From Nonomuraea maritima (lineage in GTDB: Bacteria; Actinomycetota; Actinomycetes; Streptosporangiales; Streptosporangiaceae), in assembly GCF_900100395.1 (NCBI RefSeq), contig NZ_FNFB01000010.1, forward strand, positions 1-59,589: a DNA stretch of 59,589 bases, given 5' to 3'. Below are positions 34,299 to 42,972 of the stretch, piece by piece. The notes beneath the pieces were generated by a model. That model was given only the letters and a program-made list of their open reading frames with translations. It ran no database searches and was not told the origin of the DNA. The translations under genes and the position numbers were made by a program. Every line of letters starts with the position of its first letter. Position 1 is the stretch's first letter.

Positions 34299-36122
34299 TC
34301 AGCTGTGGACGGGGTCGGCGGTGTCGTCCTCGACGAGGAAGCCGCCGGACTGGTGGGCCCACAGGCGGGCGTACGGACCCTGGGCCTCCAGCAGCTCGGT
34401 GTGGGTGCCCTGCTCGACGATGCGCCCCCGGTTGAGCACGACGAGGTGGTCCATGCGGACGACCGTGCTGAGCCGGTGGGCGACCACCATTGCGGTGCGG
34501 TCTTTCATGAGCTGCCACAGGGCTTCCTGGACGAGCAGCTCGCTCTCGGAGTCGAGGGCGCTGGTCGCCTCGTCGAGCAGCAGGATCGGGGCGTCGCGCA
34601 GGATCGCGCGGGCGAGCGCGAGACGCTGCCGCTGGCCGCCCGAGAGCTTGATGCCGCGTTCGCCGACCAGGGTCTCGAAGCCCATCGGCAGGTTCTCGGC
34701 GAACTCGGTGACGTGCGCTGCCCGCGCCGCCGCGAGGATCTCCTCCTCCGTCGCGCCCGGCCGGGCGAAGGCGATGTTGTCGCGCAACGACCGGTGGAAC
34801 ATGGCGGGTTCCTGCGGCACGTACGAGATCAGGCTGCGCAGGTCGGCCTGGCGCAGCTGCGTGATGTCCTGGCCGCCGATCATGATGCGCCCGCCGTCGA
34901 TGTCCATGAGCCGCAGCAGCAGCCGGGTGAGGCTGCTCTTGCCGCCGCCCGACTGGCCCACCAGCCCGACCTTGGCGCCGCTCGGGATGTCGAGGTCGAG
35001 GCCGTCGAACAGGGGCGGGCCGTCGGAGTAGGAGAAACGCACCGTCTCGAAGCGGACGCTCGCGTCGGCCGGACGCAGCGGCTGCGGGTCGGGCGGATCG
35101 GTGACGGTGGGCCGCACCAGCAGCAACTCGGTGAACTGGGCGGCCTCGGTGAGGACGCCCTCCATGCGCCGGTAGATCTGGTTGAACTCGAACATGATGC
35201 TCGTCGTGTTCGTGTAGTACGTGAACGTCACCACGATGGCCTCCACGCCGAGCCCGCCGCGCAGCGCCACGGCGAGCATCAACCCGACCGCGCTGGTGAT
35301 GATCGACATCGGCGCGACGAGGGTGTCGACGCGCAGGTTGCCGTAGTCCCACGAACGCAGCATCAGCTTGCTCTGCTCGGCGATCCTGGCGCGGTGCTCG
35401 GCGGCCTCGCGGTCTTCGGCCGCGAACGCGCGTACGGCCTCCATGTTGGACAGCACGTCGGCGACGTGGCCCGACACGCGCACCTTGGCGGCCTCGCGCC
35501 GGTCGACCAGCCGCTGACGGCGGCGGATGAGCGGGGCGACGATGAAGCAGGTGACGAGGATGAGGCCGACGAGGACGACGACCAGCAGGGGGTGGTACTG
35601 CCACAGCACCACCGAGGCGAACGCGAGCGGCACCAGCTTGGCGATGATCGAGAACGCGAGCATGTCGGCGAAGTCCTCGAACCTGGAGGAGAAGCCCAGC
35701 ACCCGCTTGGTCAGCGACCCGGCGAAGTTGTCGTGGAAGAACGCGGCGTCCTTGGCCAGCAGCTCGTCCATGCCGAGCACGCCGAGCCGTTCGATGCCCC
35801 GTACGTCCGTGCGGTTGAGGAAGTGCAGGCCGATCCGCCACAACACCTCGCCCACCAGCAGCAGCCCGCCGAAGCCGAGCACGTAGGGCAGGAGAGCGCC
35901 CGCCGAGACCTCCGCGCCGCCGCCTCCCGCGATCCGGCCGACCAGGCCGGCGACCATGAGCGGCGCGAGGTAGAACAGGCAGATGTTGCCCAGCGCGGGC
36001 ATCGTCAGCGCCGGCACCGCCACCCGCCACTCACGCCTGAGCTGGCCGCAGTAGTAACGCAGCGCGAGCAGGAGCGCAGACTTGCGCACCGGCGCGACCT
36101 CACCTGATTCGAGCACCACCAT
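34299..36122 (-). CDS. ABC transporter, fused membrane and ATP-binding domains (exporter type)
   Basis: The 607-aa half-transporter has six helices in residues 1-320 and a C-terminal ATPase: Walker A GQSGGGKSS, Q-loop YVPQEPAMF, signature LSGGQRQR, Walker B ILLLDEATSALD and the H-loop VVAHRLS. Exporters of this type work as homo- or heterodimers; no partner is adjacent, so a homodimer is likely. ATG at 36122 follows GGAGGGG. It is convergent with the decarboxylase and divergent from the sulfotransferase. It could export the product of the oxygenase operon, which is inference from position. Confidence 0.94.
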   Translation of the reverse strand: MVVLESGEVAPVRKSALLLALRYYCGQLRREWRVAVPALTMPALGNICLFYLAPLMVAGLVGRIAGGGGAEVSAGALLPYVLGFGGLLLVGEVLWRIGLHFLNRTDVRGIERLGVLGMDELLAKDAAFFHDNFAGSLTKRVLGFSSRFEDFADMLAFSIIAKLVPLAFASVVLWQYHPLLVVVLVGLILVTCFIVAPLIRRRQRLVDRREAAKVRVSGHVADVLSNMEAVRAFAAEDREAAEHRARIAEQSKLMLRSWDYGNLRVDTLVAPMSIITSAVGLMLAVALRGGLGVEAIVVTFTYYTNTTSIMFEFNQIYRRMEGVLTEAAQFTELLLVRPTVTDPPDPQPLRPADASVRFETVRFSYSDGPPLFDGLDLDIPSGAKVGLVGQSGGGKSSLTRLLLRLMDIDGGRIMIGGQDITQLRQADLRSLISYVPQEPAMFHRSLRDNIAFARPGATEEEILAAARAAHVTEFAENLPMGFETLVGERGIKLSGGQRQRLALARAILRDAPILLLDEATSALDSESELLVQEALWQLMKDRTAMVVAHRLSTVVRMDHLVVLNRGRIVEQGTHTELLEAQGPYARLWAHQSGGFLVEDDTADPVHS

Positions 36123-36330
36123 GCCGCCCCTCCCCCGAACGTCCGGCACCGACCGTGGCCATGGTGCCGCAGAGAGTGGCGGCGGAGCCAACGATTTTCC
36201 GCCGGCCCCGGCAAGCGCGTTCCCCCGGATTTGCCGAATCCGTCACGGCCCGCCGCGCGGAACCGTAAGTTTGTGTCTTCCCGATTTCATCACTGTCCGT
36301 CATCGAAGCATTACTCCGGGGAGGCGACCC

Positions 36331-37278
36331 ATGACGGCGGAACCCACGTCCCCGCAGCAGCCGATCCGCATCCTGTTCGTCGGGGGCCACGGCAGGTCGG
36401 GCAGCACGCTCGTGTCGCGGGCGCTGGGCGCGGCGGGCAAGGCGTCCTGCGTGGGCGAGTTGCGCTACCTGTGGAAGCAAGGCGTCGCGAAGAACCAGCT
36501 GTGCGGGTGCAACCGCAGGTTCGCGCGCTGCGCGTTCTGGCAGGACGTCGGCGACGCGGCCTTCGGCGGCTGGCGCAACGTCGACGCCATCGAGATGGCC
36601 GGGCTGCACCAGTCGGTCATGCGGATCAGGCATCTCGCCCACCACCTGCTGCCCGGCAGCACGGGCGCGTTCGGCCGGCGGGTCCGGCTGTACGCCGAGA
36701 CCATGGCGAAGGTCTACCGCGGCATCGCCGAGGTGAGCGGGAGCCCGATGATCGTCGACTCCTCCAAGTTCCCCACCTCGGCCCTGCTGCTGCGCCGGAT
36801 GCCCGGCATCGACCTGCGCATCGTCCAGCTCGTGCGCGGGCCGCACGGCGTCGTCCACTCGTGGTCGCGCACGGTGCAGCGGGCCGACAAGGGCGGGCGG
36901 CTGATGGCCACGCACTCGCCGACGCGGGCGGCCGCCGAGTGGCTGGTCTTCAACGCCGCGATCGAGTCGTTCCGCCTGACCCGCACCCCGTGGACGCTCC
37001 TGCGGTACGAGGACTTCGTGGCCCGGCCGCACAGCGAACTGTCCCGGGTGCTGGAGTTCGCCGGGTCGCCGTCGCCCGACACCGGGTTCCTGGGCGACGG
37101 CACGATCGACCTGCCCGTCGACCACAGCGTGGCGGGCAACCCGATGCGCATCCGCACGGGCGTGGTCCCGCTCAGGGCCGACGAGGAGTGGCGGACGGCG
37201 ATGCGGCGCGCCCGCCGCCGCATGGTGACCGTCTTCACCGCTCCTGGCATGCTCCGGTACGGCTACCCGCTCCGCTGA
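36331..37278 (+). CDS. sulfotransferase family protein
   Basis: The 315-aa protein has the PAPS-binding 5'-loop FVGGHGRSGSTLVSRAL and the 3'-phosphate region RIVQLVRGPHGVVHSWSR, then WTLLRYEDFVARP and the C-terminal RADEEWR. A Cys cluster, CGCNRRFARCAFW, after GELRYLWKQG is typical of an actinomycete subgroup and may bind metal. It would transfer sulfate from PAPS to a hydroxyl group. ATG at 36331 follows GGGGAGG. It is divergent from the ABC exporter, and a tailoring role in the neighbouring pathway is possible but unproven. Confidence 0.88.
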   Translation: MTAEPTSPQQPIRILFVGGHGRSGSTLVSRALGAAGKASCVGELRYLWKQGVAKNQLCGCNRRFARCAFWQDVGDAAFGGWRNVDAIEMAGLHQSVMRIRHLAHHLLPGSTGAFGRRVRLYAETMAKVYRGIAEVSGSPMIVDSSKFPTSALLLRRMPGIDLRIVQLVRGPHGVVHSWSRTVQRADKGGRLMATHSPTRAAAEWLVFNAAIESFRLTRTPWTLLRYEDFVARPHSELSRVLEFAGSPSPDTGFLGDGTIDLPVDHSVAGNPMRIRTGVVPLRADEEWRTAMRRARRRMVTVFTAPGMLRYGYPLR

Positions 37279-37329
37279 GCAGGGGCGATCCCGCAAGGGG
37301 ACGGGACCCGGCCCCCGCTCAGCCGGAGG

Positions 37330-37482
37330 TCAACGAGGAATGAACCCGCGGTAGACGACACGCCGCCGCACGAGCACCGGCCACTGGCGGTCGCGGATGC
37401 CGTTCAGCACGATGGCGACCACCACGCCGGTGAGCACACTGCCGACGAGAACGCTCATGACCAGCATGAATGCGACGTCCAT
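37330..37482 (-). CDS. small membrane protein, 50 aa
   Basis: A single long hydrophobic helix (DVAFMLVMSVLVGSVLTGVV) is followed by a basic tail that ends RRRVVYRGFIPR. ATG at 37482 follows GGAG; a longer reading from 37524 lacks a ribosome site. It diverges from CHRD gene 2, just as GlsB diverges from CHRD gene 1. Function unknown. Confidence 0.55.
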   Translation of the reverse strand: MDVAFMLVMSVLVGSVLTGVVVAIVLNGIRDRQWPVLVRRRVVYRGFIPR

Positions 37483-37578
37483 GACGATCACTCCATTTGG
37501 TTGAAAGTTAAACTGTCTCGCCACAACACGCCCCTGCCCCGTCCTATTCCGAACCCGTACTTCGACACTTTCGCTGGT

Positions 37579-37612
37579 CTGTGCGCATTTGTACGTGTTG
37601 GCGGGCTTGTGT
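37579..37612 (+). promoter_or_regulatory. 34-bp element upstream of CHRD gene 2
   Basis: This shares the pattern CTGTRYGCMTTTGTACG, ten free bases, CTTGTGT with 17887-17920. It ends 77 bases before the CHRD start. The two genes lie 20 kb apart and encode related secreted proteins. Confidence 0.65.
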
Positions 37613-37689
37613 TCCCGGCAGTCTTCTCGGTGTCAGCTTCCGGCCGTACCCGACGGCCTCCGCCAGCAACACCCTTGAAGAGGTTCCCC

Positions 37690-38610
37690 ATGAACAAGCG
37701 CGCCCTCGCCCTCCCCGGTGCCCTCATCGCCGCCGGCCTCGTCGCCGGTGCTCTCGCCCCCGCCGCCCAGGCCGACTCCTCGCCGTACGCGGCCCCGGTC
37801 TACTTCGCCGCCAAGCTGGTCGGCAAGAACGAGGTCCCGGTCAAGGGCGGCCCGAAGGTCGGCGACAAGGACGGCTCGGCGTTCGCGGTCTTCGTCATCG
37901 ACCGCGACAAGGTCTCGTACGCCATCCGCTGGAACAAGACCGACACGCCCTCGATGTTCCACATCCACCAGGGCAAGGCCGGCAAGAACGGCGACGTCAA
38001 GATCGGCTTCTTCATGGACGGCCTGCCCAAGGGCACCACCGCCGTCTCCGGCACCGTCAAGGTCACCGACAAGGCCCTGCTGGCCGGCATCAGGAACAAC
38101 CCGCAGAACTGGTACGCCAACCTGCACACCGGCGAGTTCCCCGGCGGCGCGGTGCGCGCGCAGCTCTACCGCATCAAGCCGGTCAACCTCGCGTCGCTGC
38201 TCGCGATCGGCAACGGCAGCCGCTTCCACGTGAAGGCCGACGGCAAGCAGGAGATCCCGGCCCCGGGTCAGAAGGTCGGCGACAAGAACGGCTTCGCCGA
38301 GTGGCTGTTCGACATCAAGGGCAGCAAGATCGAGTACGCGACGCTGTTCAGCGGCATCTCCGCGCCCACCATGGCCCACATCCACAGCGGCCCCAAGGGC
38401 AAGAACGGCCCGGTGGCCGTGCAGCTGTTCGCCGACATGAACGGCCTGCCCGCGGGCGTGAACGGCCTGGCCGGCGTCGCCTCCATCAAGAAGGACACCG
38501 CCAAGGGCATCTCCCGCAACGCGAAGAACTGGTACGCCAACCTGCACACCGGCGAGTTCCCCGGCGGCGCGGTGCGCGGCCAGCTCTGGTCCGCCAAGGG
38601 CGCCTGGTAA
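37690..38610 (+). CDS. secreted CHRD-domain protein (two domains)
   Basis: The 306-aa protein has a signal peptide (about 1-29, ending AAQA), then two CHRD domains (about 35-160 and 178-306). Each has the HIH motif (MFHIHQGKAGKNGDV; MAHIHSGPKGKNGPV) and ends with the near-identical block NWYANLHTGEFPGGAVR. The repetition indicates internal duplication. Lysine and glycine are frequent. ATG at 37690 follows AAGAGG. A 17-bp terminator hairpin follows. Confidence 0.9.
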   Translation: MNKRALALPGALIAAGLVAGALAPAAQADSSPYAAPVYFAAKLVGKNEVPVKGGPKVGDKDGSAFAVFVIDRDKVSYAIRWNKTDTPSMFHIHQGKAGKNGDVKIGFFMDGLPKGTTAVSGTVKVTDKALLAGIRNNPQNWYANLHTGEFPGGAVRAQLYRIKPVNLASLLAIGNGSRFHVKADGKQEIPAPGQKVGDKNGFAEWLFDIKGSKIEYATLFSGISAPTMAHIHSGPKGKNGPVAVQLFADMNGLPAGVNGLAGVASIKKDTAKGISRNAKNWYANLHTGEFPGGAVRGQLWSAKGAW

Positions 38611-38624
38611 GCCCTGGTGAGCCG

Positions 38625-38666
38625 GAAGGGCCGCCGTCCCCAGGGGTGGGGGGACGGCGGCCCTTC
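38625..38666. terminator. bidirectional terminator hairpin
   Basis: A perfect 17-bp stem (38625-38641 and 38650-38666) with an 8-base loop lies between the convergent CHRD and subtilase genes. It lacks a long T-run on either side, as is usual in high-GC actinomycetes. Confidence 0.8.
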
Positions 38667-38679
38667 GGCGTTCACGGGA

Positions 38680-41676
38680 TCAGTCGACGGACACCACTGT
38701 CCCCGTGCCGTCGGGGTACTCGAGGTAGCCGGTGTGACGGCGGCCGTCCGCCAGGCCTGACCACGAGACCGTGAGGTCCAGCGGCTCGCCCGGCGTCACC
38801 CGGGGGTGCTTCGGCGTGAGCCGCAGCCCCTGCTTGCCGCCCTTGACGGGCACCGTGGTCGCCTGCATGGTGAACGACGTCTGCCCCGACCCCTCCGACG
38901 ACGGGTTGGAGAAGACCCCGAGGACGTACGCGCCGGGCTCCGGGTCCACGAGGTCGATCGTGGGCCGGCGGGCGTCGCCCGAGAAGCCGACGATGACGCC
39001 GCCGTCGAGGGGCGAGGTGCCCCCGTTCGGCAGGTGGAACAGCGCGGTGAACAGCGAGCTGTCGTCAGGCGCGTCGGGCGTCACCGTGGCCTGCACGAGC
39101 TTGGTGCCCGGCGCGACGGTGAACGCGAAGTCCCGCTCGCTCGCGTGGTCGACCGTGCCCGCGACCGGCTCGCCGGCCGCCGTCCCGTAGACGTCGATCG
39201 GGAACTTCGGCACGCCGGGGGTGATCTGGAACGTGGTGCTGCCGGTCGTCCCGGTGCCGGCGACCGTCGCGGGGGCGATGACGACCTGGGGCGTCACCAC
39301 GATCGGGCTGCGTACGGTCGTGCCCTCGCCGGTCCAGGTGAGCGAGCCGGTGTGGGGCTGTCCGGGGGTGCCCGTGCCGAGCGAGAAGGAGACGGTGAAC
39401 TCCTTGGTCTCCCCCGCCTCCCGGAACTTCATGGTGCTGGGCTTGACCTTGGTCTTGATGCCGGGGACGTCCACCTCGGCCCGGTAGCGGCCGGGGGTCA
39501 CGGCCGTCACCCTGCGCGTGACGGTGACCGTGCCCATGAGCCTGCCGAGGGCGATGGACGGGTAGTTCAGCTCGCTCGGGTCGACGGCAGGAACGCCGGT
39601 GCCCGTGTCGACGCCGCGGCCCTCCAGGTAACCCAGCCAGTCCTGCTGGCCCGAGTCGTACACCAGGCCGGGTTCGAGCATCCGCGACGGGTCGACCTCG
39701 CCCGCGCCGCGGGCGAAGACGTCGGCGTCGGCCTCGCCGGTCGCGGTCCTGACCTCTCCTGCGGTGGTCATCATGGCCGACTTGACGGCCATCGGCGACA
39801 TCGTCGGGTGCTTGCCGAGATAGAGCGCGGCGAGCCCGGCGATGTGCGGGGTGGCCATCGAGGTGCCGGAGTAGAAGTCGAAGTCGTGCCCGGCGTTGGT
39901 GGGCGGCGCGACCGCCGCGAGGATCGACACGCCGGGGGCGGCGATGTCCGGCTTCAGCAGGTTCTCGCCGTTGACCTTGGAAGGGCCGCGCGAGGAGAAG
40001 ACCGCGACCTGCGGGTACGGCACCTCATCCCCGCCGGGGACGAGGCTCGCCCGCGCCCCCGCCGTTCCCGCGTACGCCCGCACGGCCTTCCCCGACGCGA
40101 GGTCGAGGTGGACGGTCGGCACCGCGTGCAGGTCGGCGTCGGTGGTCATGTCGTAGGTGTTGAGGAGCACCATGCCGGCGCCGCCGGCCCGTGCGACCTC
40201 GGCCGACTTCTCGACGCGCGCGCCCACGCTGCGGTCGCAGACGACGAGCGCGCCGGCGGCCTTCGCCGGGTCCAGGGTGCCGGGCAGGCAGCCGGCCGCG
40301 TCGGCGGCCGAGGCGGTGGCGACCCGGACGTCGGCGGCCGGCACCAGGGGCTTGTCCCGCAGCTCGGTGGCGACGGTGGTGCTGGTGCCGGTGAGGCTCT
40401 GGCCGTCGCCCAGCACGACCCGCGCCGCGTACGGCGCGATGGTGGACGCCGCGACGGTGGTCTCCCACGGAGCGGTGTTGTCCAGGCTGGCGGCGCTCGG
40501 CCCGCTGTTGCCGCCCGCCGTGGCGACGAAGACCCCGGCCGCGGCGGCGTTGAGGAAGGCCAGCTGGATCGGGTCGGAGACGTCCGACTCCCGCGTGCTG
40601 CCGACCGAGTAGTTGATCACGTCGACGCCGTCGGCGACGGCCTGGTCGATGGCCGCGACGAGGTCCTGCTCGGTGCCTCCGGTCGTCTGCGGCGTCCTGC
40701 CCTCGTACAGGGCCTTGTAGACGGCGATGGCCGCGCCCGGCGCCACCCCGGAGACCGTGCCGAAGTCGACGCCCGCGACCTTCGCGGGGACGTCGGCGTT
40801 GCCCGCCGCGGTGGACGCGGTGTGGGTGCCGTGCCCCTGGCCGTCGCGCGGCGAGAGGTAGTCGGCCCGCAGCTCGGGCGGCACCGCGTTCGTCCAGCCG
40901 TCGCTGAAGTAGCGGGCGCTGATGACCTTCTGGTTGCACAGGTCGGGGGTGAACTGCTCGCCGGTCTGGCAGGTGCCGGTGAAGGTGCCGCCGTCCGCCT
41001 TGCGCATGACGGTCGTGCCGTCCTGCGTGTACGGCCGGTACGGGTCGTCGTCCCCCGGCGGGGTGGGGGCCAGCGGGGGCGCCGCGAACGAGGCGCTCTC
41101 CGGCCAGACGCCGGTGTCGATGACGCCGACGACGACGCCCTTGCCCGCCATGGCGGTGCCGCCCAGCGCCGACCACACGCCCTTGGGCCCGGACAGCTTG
41201 AGGAAGTCGGTGGAGTCGCGGTCGTCGGCCGGCTTGAAGAGCCTGTTGGGGACGACGGACACGACGCCGGGCGTGGTCATCAGGGCGACCGCCTGAGGTC
41301 CGGTGAGGTCGGCCACGAAGGTGTTGGTCGCGACGGCGAAGTGCCGTACGGGCGTGGCGCCCACCTCGGCGGCGACGTCCCGCTGCCGATCGGTGAGGTG
41401 GTCGCGGTAGCGCCTGGCGTCCACGGACCCGAGGTCGAGCTTCTTTCCCTTGGCTGGCTTGGTACGCGCGATGCCCGGCACGCCGCCCTCGTAGGTGGCG
41501 ATCGGCCGGTCGGCCAGCGTGACGAGATAGCGGCCGGCGGCGACCTGGCCGGCCACCGCCTTGGGTGTCGGATCAGGGGGTGTCTCGGACGCCGACGCCG
41601 GCGCCGGCACTGCGGCCACCGCGAGGGCGAGGGCCGCGAGAACCAGCGCGGGCGTTCTCCGTGACATGAAGGTCAC
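38680..41676 (-). CDS. secreted subtilisin-like (S8) serine protease
   Basis: The roughly 998-aa protein has a signal peptide (to about ASAS), an I9-type propeptide (about 48-150, including YLVTLADRPIATYEGG) and an S8 domain. The triad is Asp187 in VIDTGVW, His282 in GHGTHTAS and Ser606 in GTSMATPH. A PA insertion (about 440-540) lies between His and Ser, as in plant-type subtilases, and Fn3-like beta domains fill the last 300 residues. GTG at 41676 is chosen for GGAG seven bases upstream; ATG at 41667 is the alternative. It is divergent from the regulator at 41850. Confidence 0.93.
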   Translation of the reverse strand: MTFMSRRTPALVLAALALAVAAVPAPASASETPPDPTPKAVAGQVAAGRYLVTLADRPIATYEGGVPGIARTKPAKGKKLDLGSVDARRYRDHLTDRQRDVAAEVGATPVRHFAVATNTFVADLTGPQAVALMTTPGVVSVVPNRLFKPADDRDSTDFLKLSGPKGVWSALGGTAMAGKGVVVGVIDTGVWPESASFAAPPLAPTPPGDDDPYRPYTQDGTTVMRKADGGTFTGTCQTGEQFTPDLCNQKVISARYFSDGWTNAVPPELRADYLSPRDGQGHGTHTASTAAGNADVPAKVAGVDFGTVSGVAPGAAIAVYKALYEGRTPQTTGGTEQDLVAAIDQAVADGVDVINYSVGSTRESDVSDPIQLAFLNAAAAGVFVATAGGNSGPSAASLDNTAPWETTVAASTIAPYAARVVLGDGQSLTGTSTTVATELRDKPLVPAADVRVATASAADAAGCLPGTLDPAKAAGALVVCDRSVGARVEKSAEVARAGGAGMVLLNTYDMTTDADLHAVPTVHLDLASGKAVRAYAGTAGARASLVPGGDEVPYPQVAVFSSRGPSKVNGENLLKPDIAAPGVSILAAVAPPTNAGHDFDFYSGTSMATPHIAGLAALYLGKHPTMSPMAVKSAMMTTAGEVRTATGEADADVFARGAGEVDPSRMLEPGLVYDSGQQDWLGYLEGRGVDTGTGVPAVDPSELNYPSIALGRLMGTVTVTRRVTAVTPGRYRAEVDVPGIKTKVKPSTMKFREAGETKEFTVSFSLGTGTPGQPHTGSLTWTGEGTTVRSPIVVTPQVVIAPATVAGTGTTGSTTFQITPGVPKFPIDVYGTAAGEPVAGTVDHASERDFAFTVAPGTKLVQATVTPDAPDDSSLFTALFHLPNGGTSPLDGGVIVGFSGDARRPTIDLVDPEPGAYVLGVFSNPSSEGSGQTSFTMQATTVPVKGGKQGLRLTPKHPRVTPGEPLDLTVSWSGLADGRRHTGYLEYPDGTGTVVSVD

Positions 41677-41774
41677 GTGTGTACTCCGGGGGGTGAGGTG
41701 AGGGCGCCGCACCGGTCATGCGACGTGCGTCATGGCATGAGAAGTGAACTTGTCGTGACCTGTGGTTGTCGAGG

Positions 41775-41808
41775 TTTCGTCGTGACCACTTTGGCCACTG
41801 CGACGAAA
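41775..41808. promoter_or_regulatory. inverted-repeat operator between protease and regulator
   Basis: TTTCGTCG and CGACGAAA form a perfect 8-bp inverted repeat with an 18-base centre that itself contains TGACCA/TGGCCA. GAGGTTTCGTCG at 41771 recurs as GAGGTTTCGCCG at 41823. The site lies between the divergent protease and TrmB/LuxR-type regulator genes, a usual place for a control site. Confidence 0.5.
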
Positions 41809-41849
41809 ATGGACAGTCAGATGAGGTTTCGCCGCCGGGAGGACCGTCC

Positions 41850-42851
41850 GTGCTGAACGCGCTGGGGATCGAAGAGTTCGAGGAACTCGTCTACCGAAAG
41901 CTCCTCGACCAGGGTGAACAGGAGGTTGCGGAGCTCGCCGCCGCGCTCGGCGTGGCAGCGGTCCGCGTCCGGCACGCGCTGACCCGCCTCGGCGAGTTCG
42001 GTCTCGTCCATCGAATTACGGTCGGCCGATACCGGCCCGTCGAGCCGCGGACCGCGGTGCCCGCGCTCGTCAACCGCCGCCGGCTGGAGATGGAGACCGC
42101 CTTCGGACGGGTGCGGGAGGAGATGGAGGACCTCGCCCACGCCTACCAGCTGGGCCGGTTACGCCACGACCCGGGACGGCTCGTCGAGGTGCTGTCCGGC
42201 CGCGCCGCCGTCAACCAGCGGGTGGACGAGCTCACCCGGTCGATCGGCGCCCACCTGTGGGTGCTGGACCGGCCGCCGTACCTGGAGTGGGCGAACGGGC
42301 AGTCCGACACGAACGAGTCGGAGACGGCGACCACCCGCGCGATGATCGAGCGCGGCGTGGACATCCGCTCGGTCTACTGCCCCGACTCCATGGAGCGGCC
42401 CGGCCGGTTCGCCACGGTGCTGAAGCTGGTCGCGCTCGGCGAACAGGCCAGGATGCTGCCCAGCCTGCCGTTCAAGCTGCGGATCATGGACCGGAAGGTC
42501 GCGCTCGTGCCGCTGGTCGGCGGCAGCTACGACAGCCTGGTGATCGTCCACCCGTCGGGGCTGCTCGACGCCCTCGTCGAGCTCTTCGAGGCGTACTGGG
42601 AGCGCGCCACCCCGATCACCGCAGGACGCCGGGCGGGCGACTTCGAGGCGCACGACCCTGACGAGCCGAGCGAGGACGACCTGATCCTGCTCAAGATGCT
42701 CCAGGCCGGCCTGAAGGACCAGGCCATCGCCCGGCAGCTGGGGGTCAGCTCGCGGACCGCCACCCGCCGGATCACGGCCCTCATGAAGAAGCTGGGCGCC
42801 GAGACCCGCTTCCAGACCGGCGCCGAGGCGGCGGCACGCGGCTGGATCTGA
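41850..42851 (+). CDS. TrmB-like/LuxR-type transcriptional regulator
   Basis: The 333-aa protein has an N-terminal winged helix (about 1-75; GIEEFEELVYRKLLDQGEQEVAELAAALGV), a central domain of unknown ligand, and a LuxR-type helix-turn-helix at the C-terminus (about 270-333; LKMLQAGLKDQAIARQLGVSSRTATRRITALMKKLGA). This combination is common in actinomycetes, often next to a secreted subtilase. GTG at 41850 follows GGGAGG. It is divergent from the protease and probably controls it. Confidence 0.9.
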   Translation: MLNALGIEEFEELVYRKLLDQGEQEVAELAAALGVAAVRVRHALTRLGEFGLVHRITVGRYRPVEPRTAVPALVNRRRLEMETAFGRVREEMEDLAHAYQLGRLRHDPGRLVEVLSGRAAVNQRVDELTRSIGAHLWVLDRPPYLEWANGQSDTNESETATTRAMIERGVDIRSVYCPDSMERPGRFATVLKLVALGEQARMLPSLPFKLRIMDRKVALVPLVGGSYDSLVIVHPSGLLDALVELFEAYWERATPITAGRRAGDFEAHDPDEPSEDDLILLKMLQAGLKDQAIARQLGVSSRTATRRITALMKKLGAETRFQTGAEAAARGWI

Positions 42852-42972
42852 CCCGTACGGCCATGGCACGGGCAAACCGGGGTGGTGATTCGGAGGGTCA
42901 CCAGGCGTTGACCGGCGGCCGCGGGCCATGATGGCTCCTGACCAACATCACGACTTCCGGGCGGAGCCTCAT

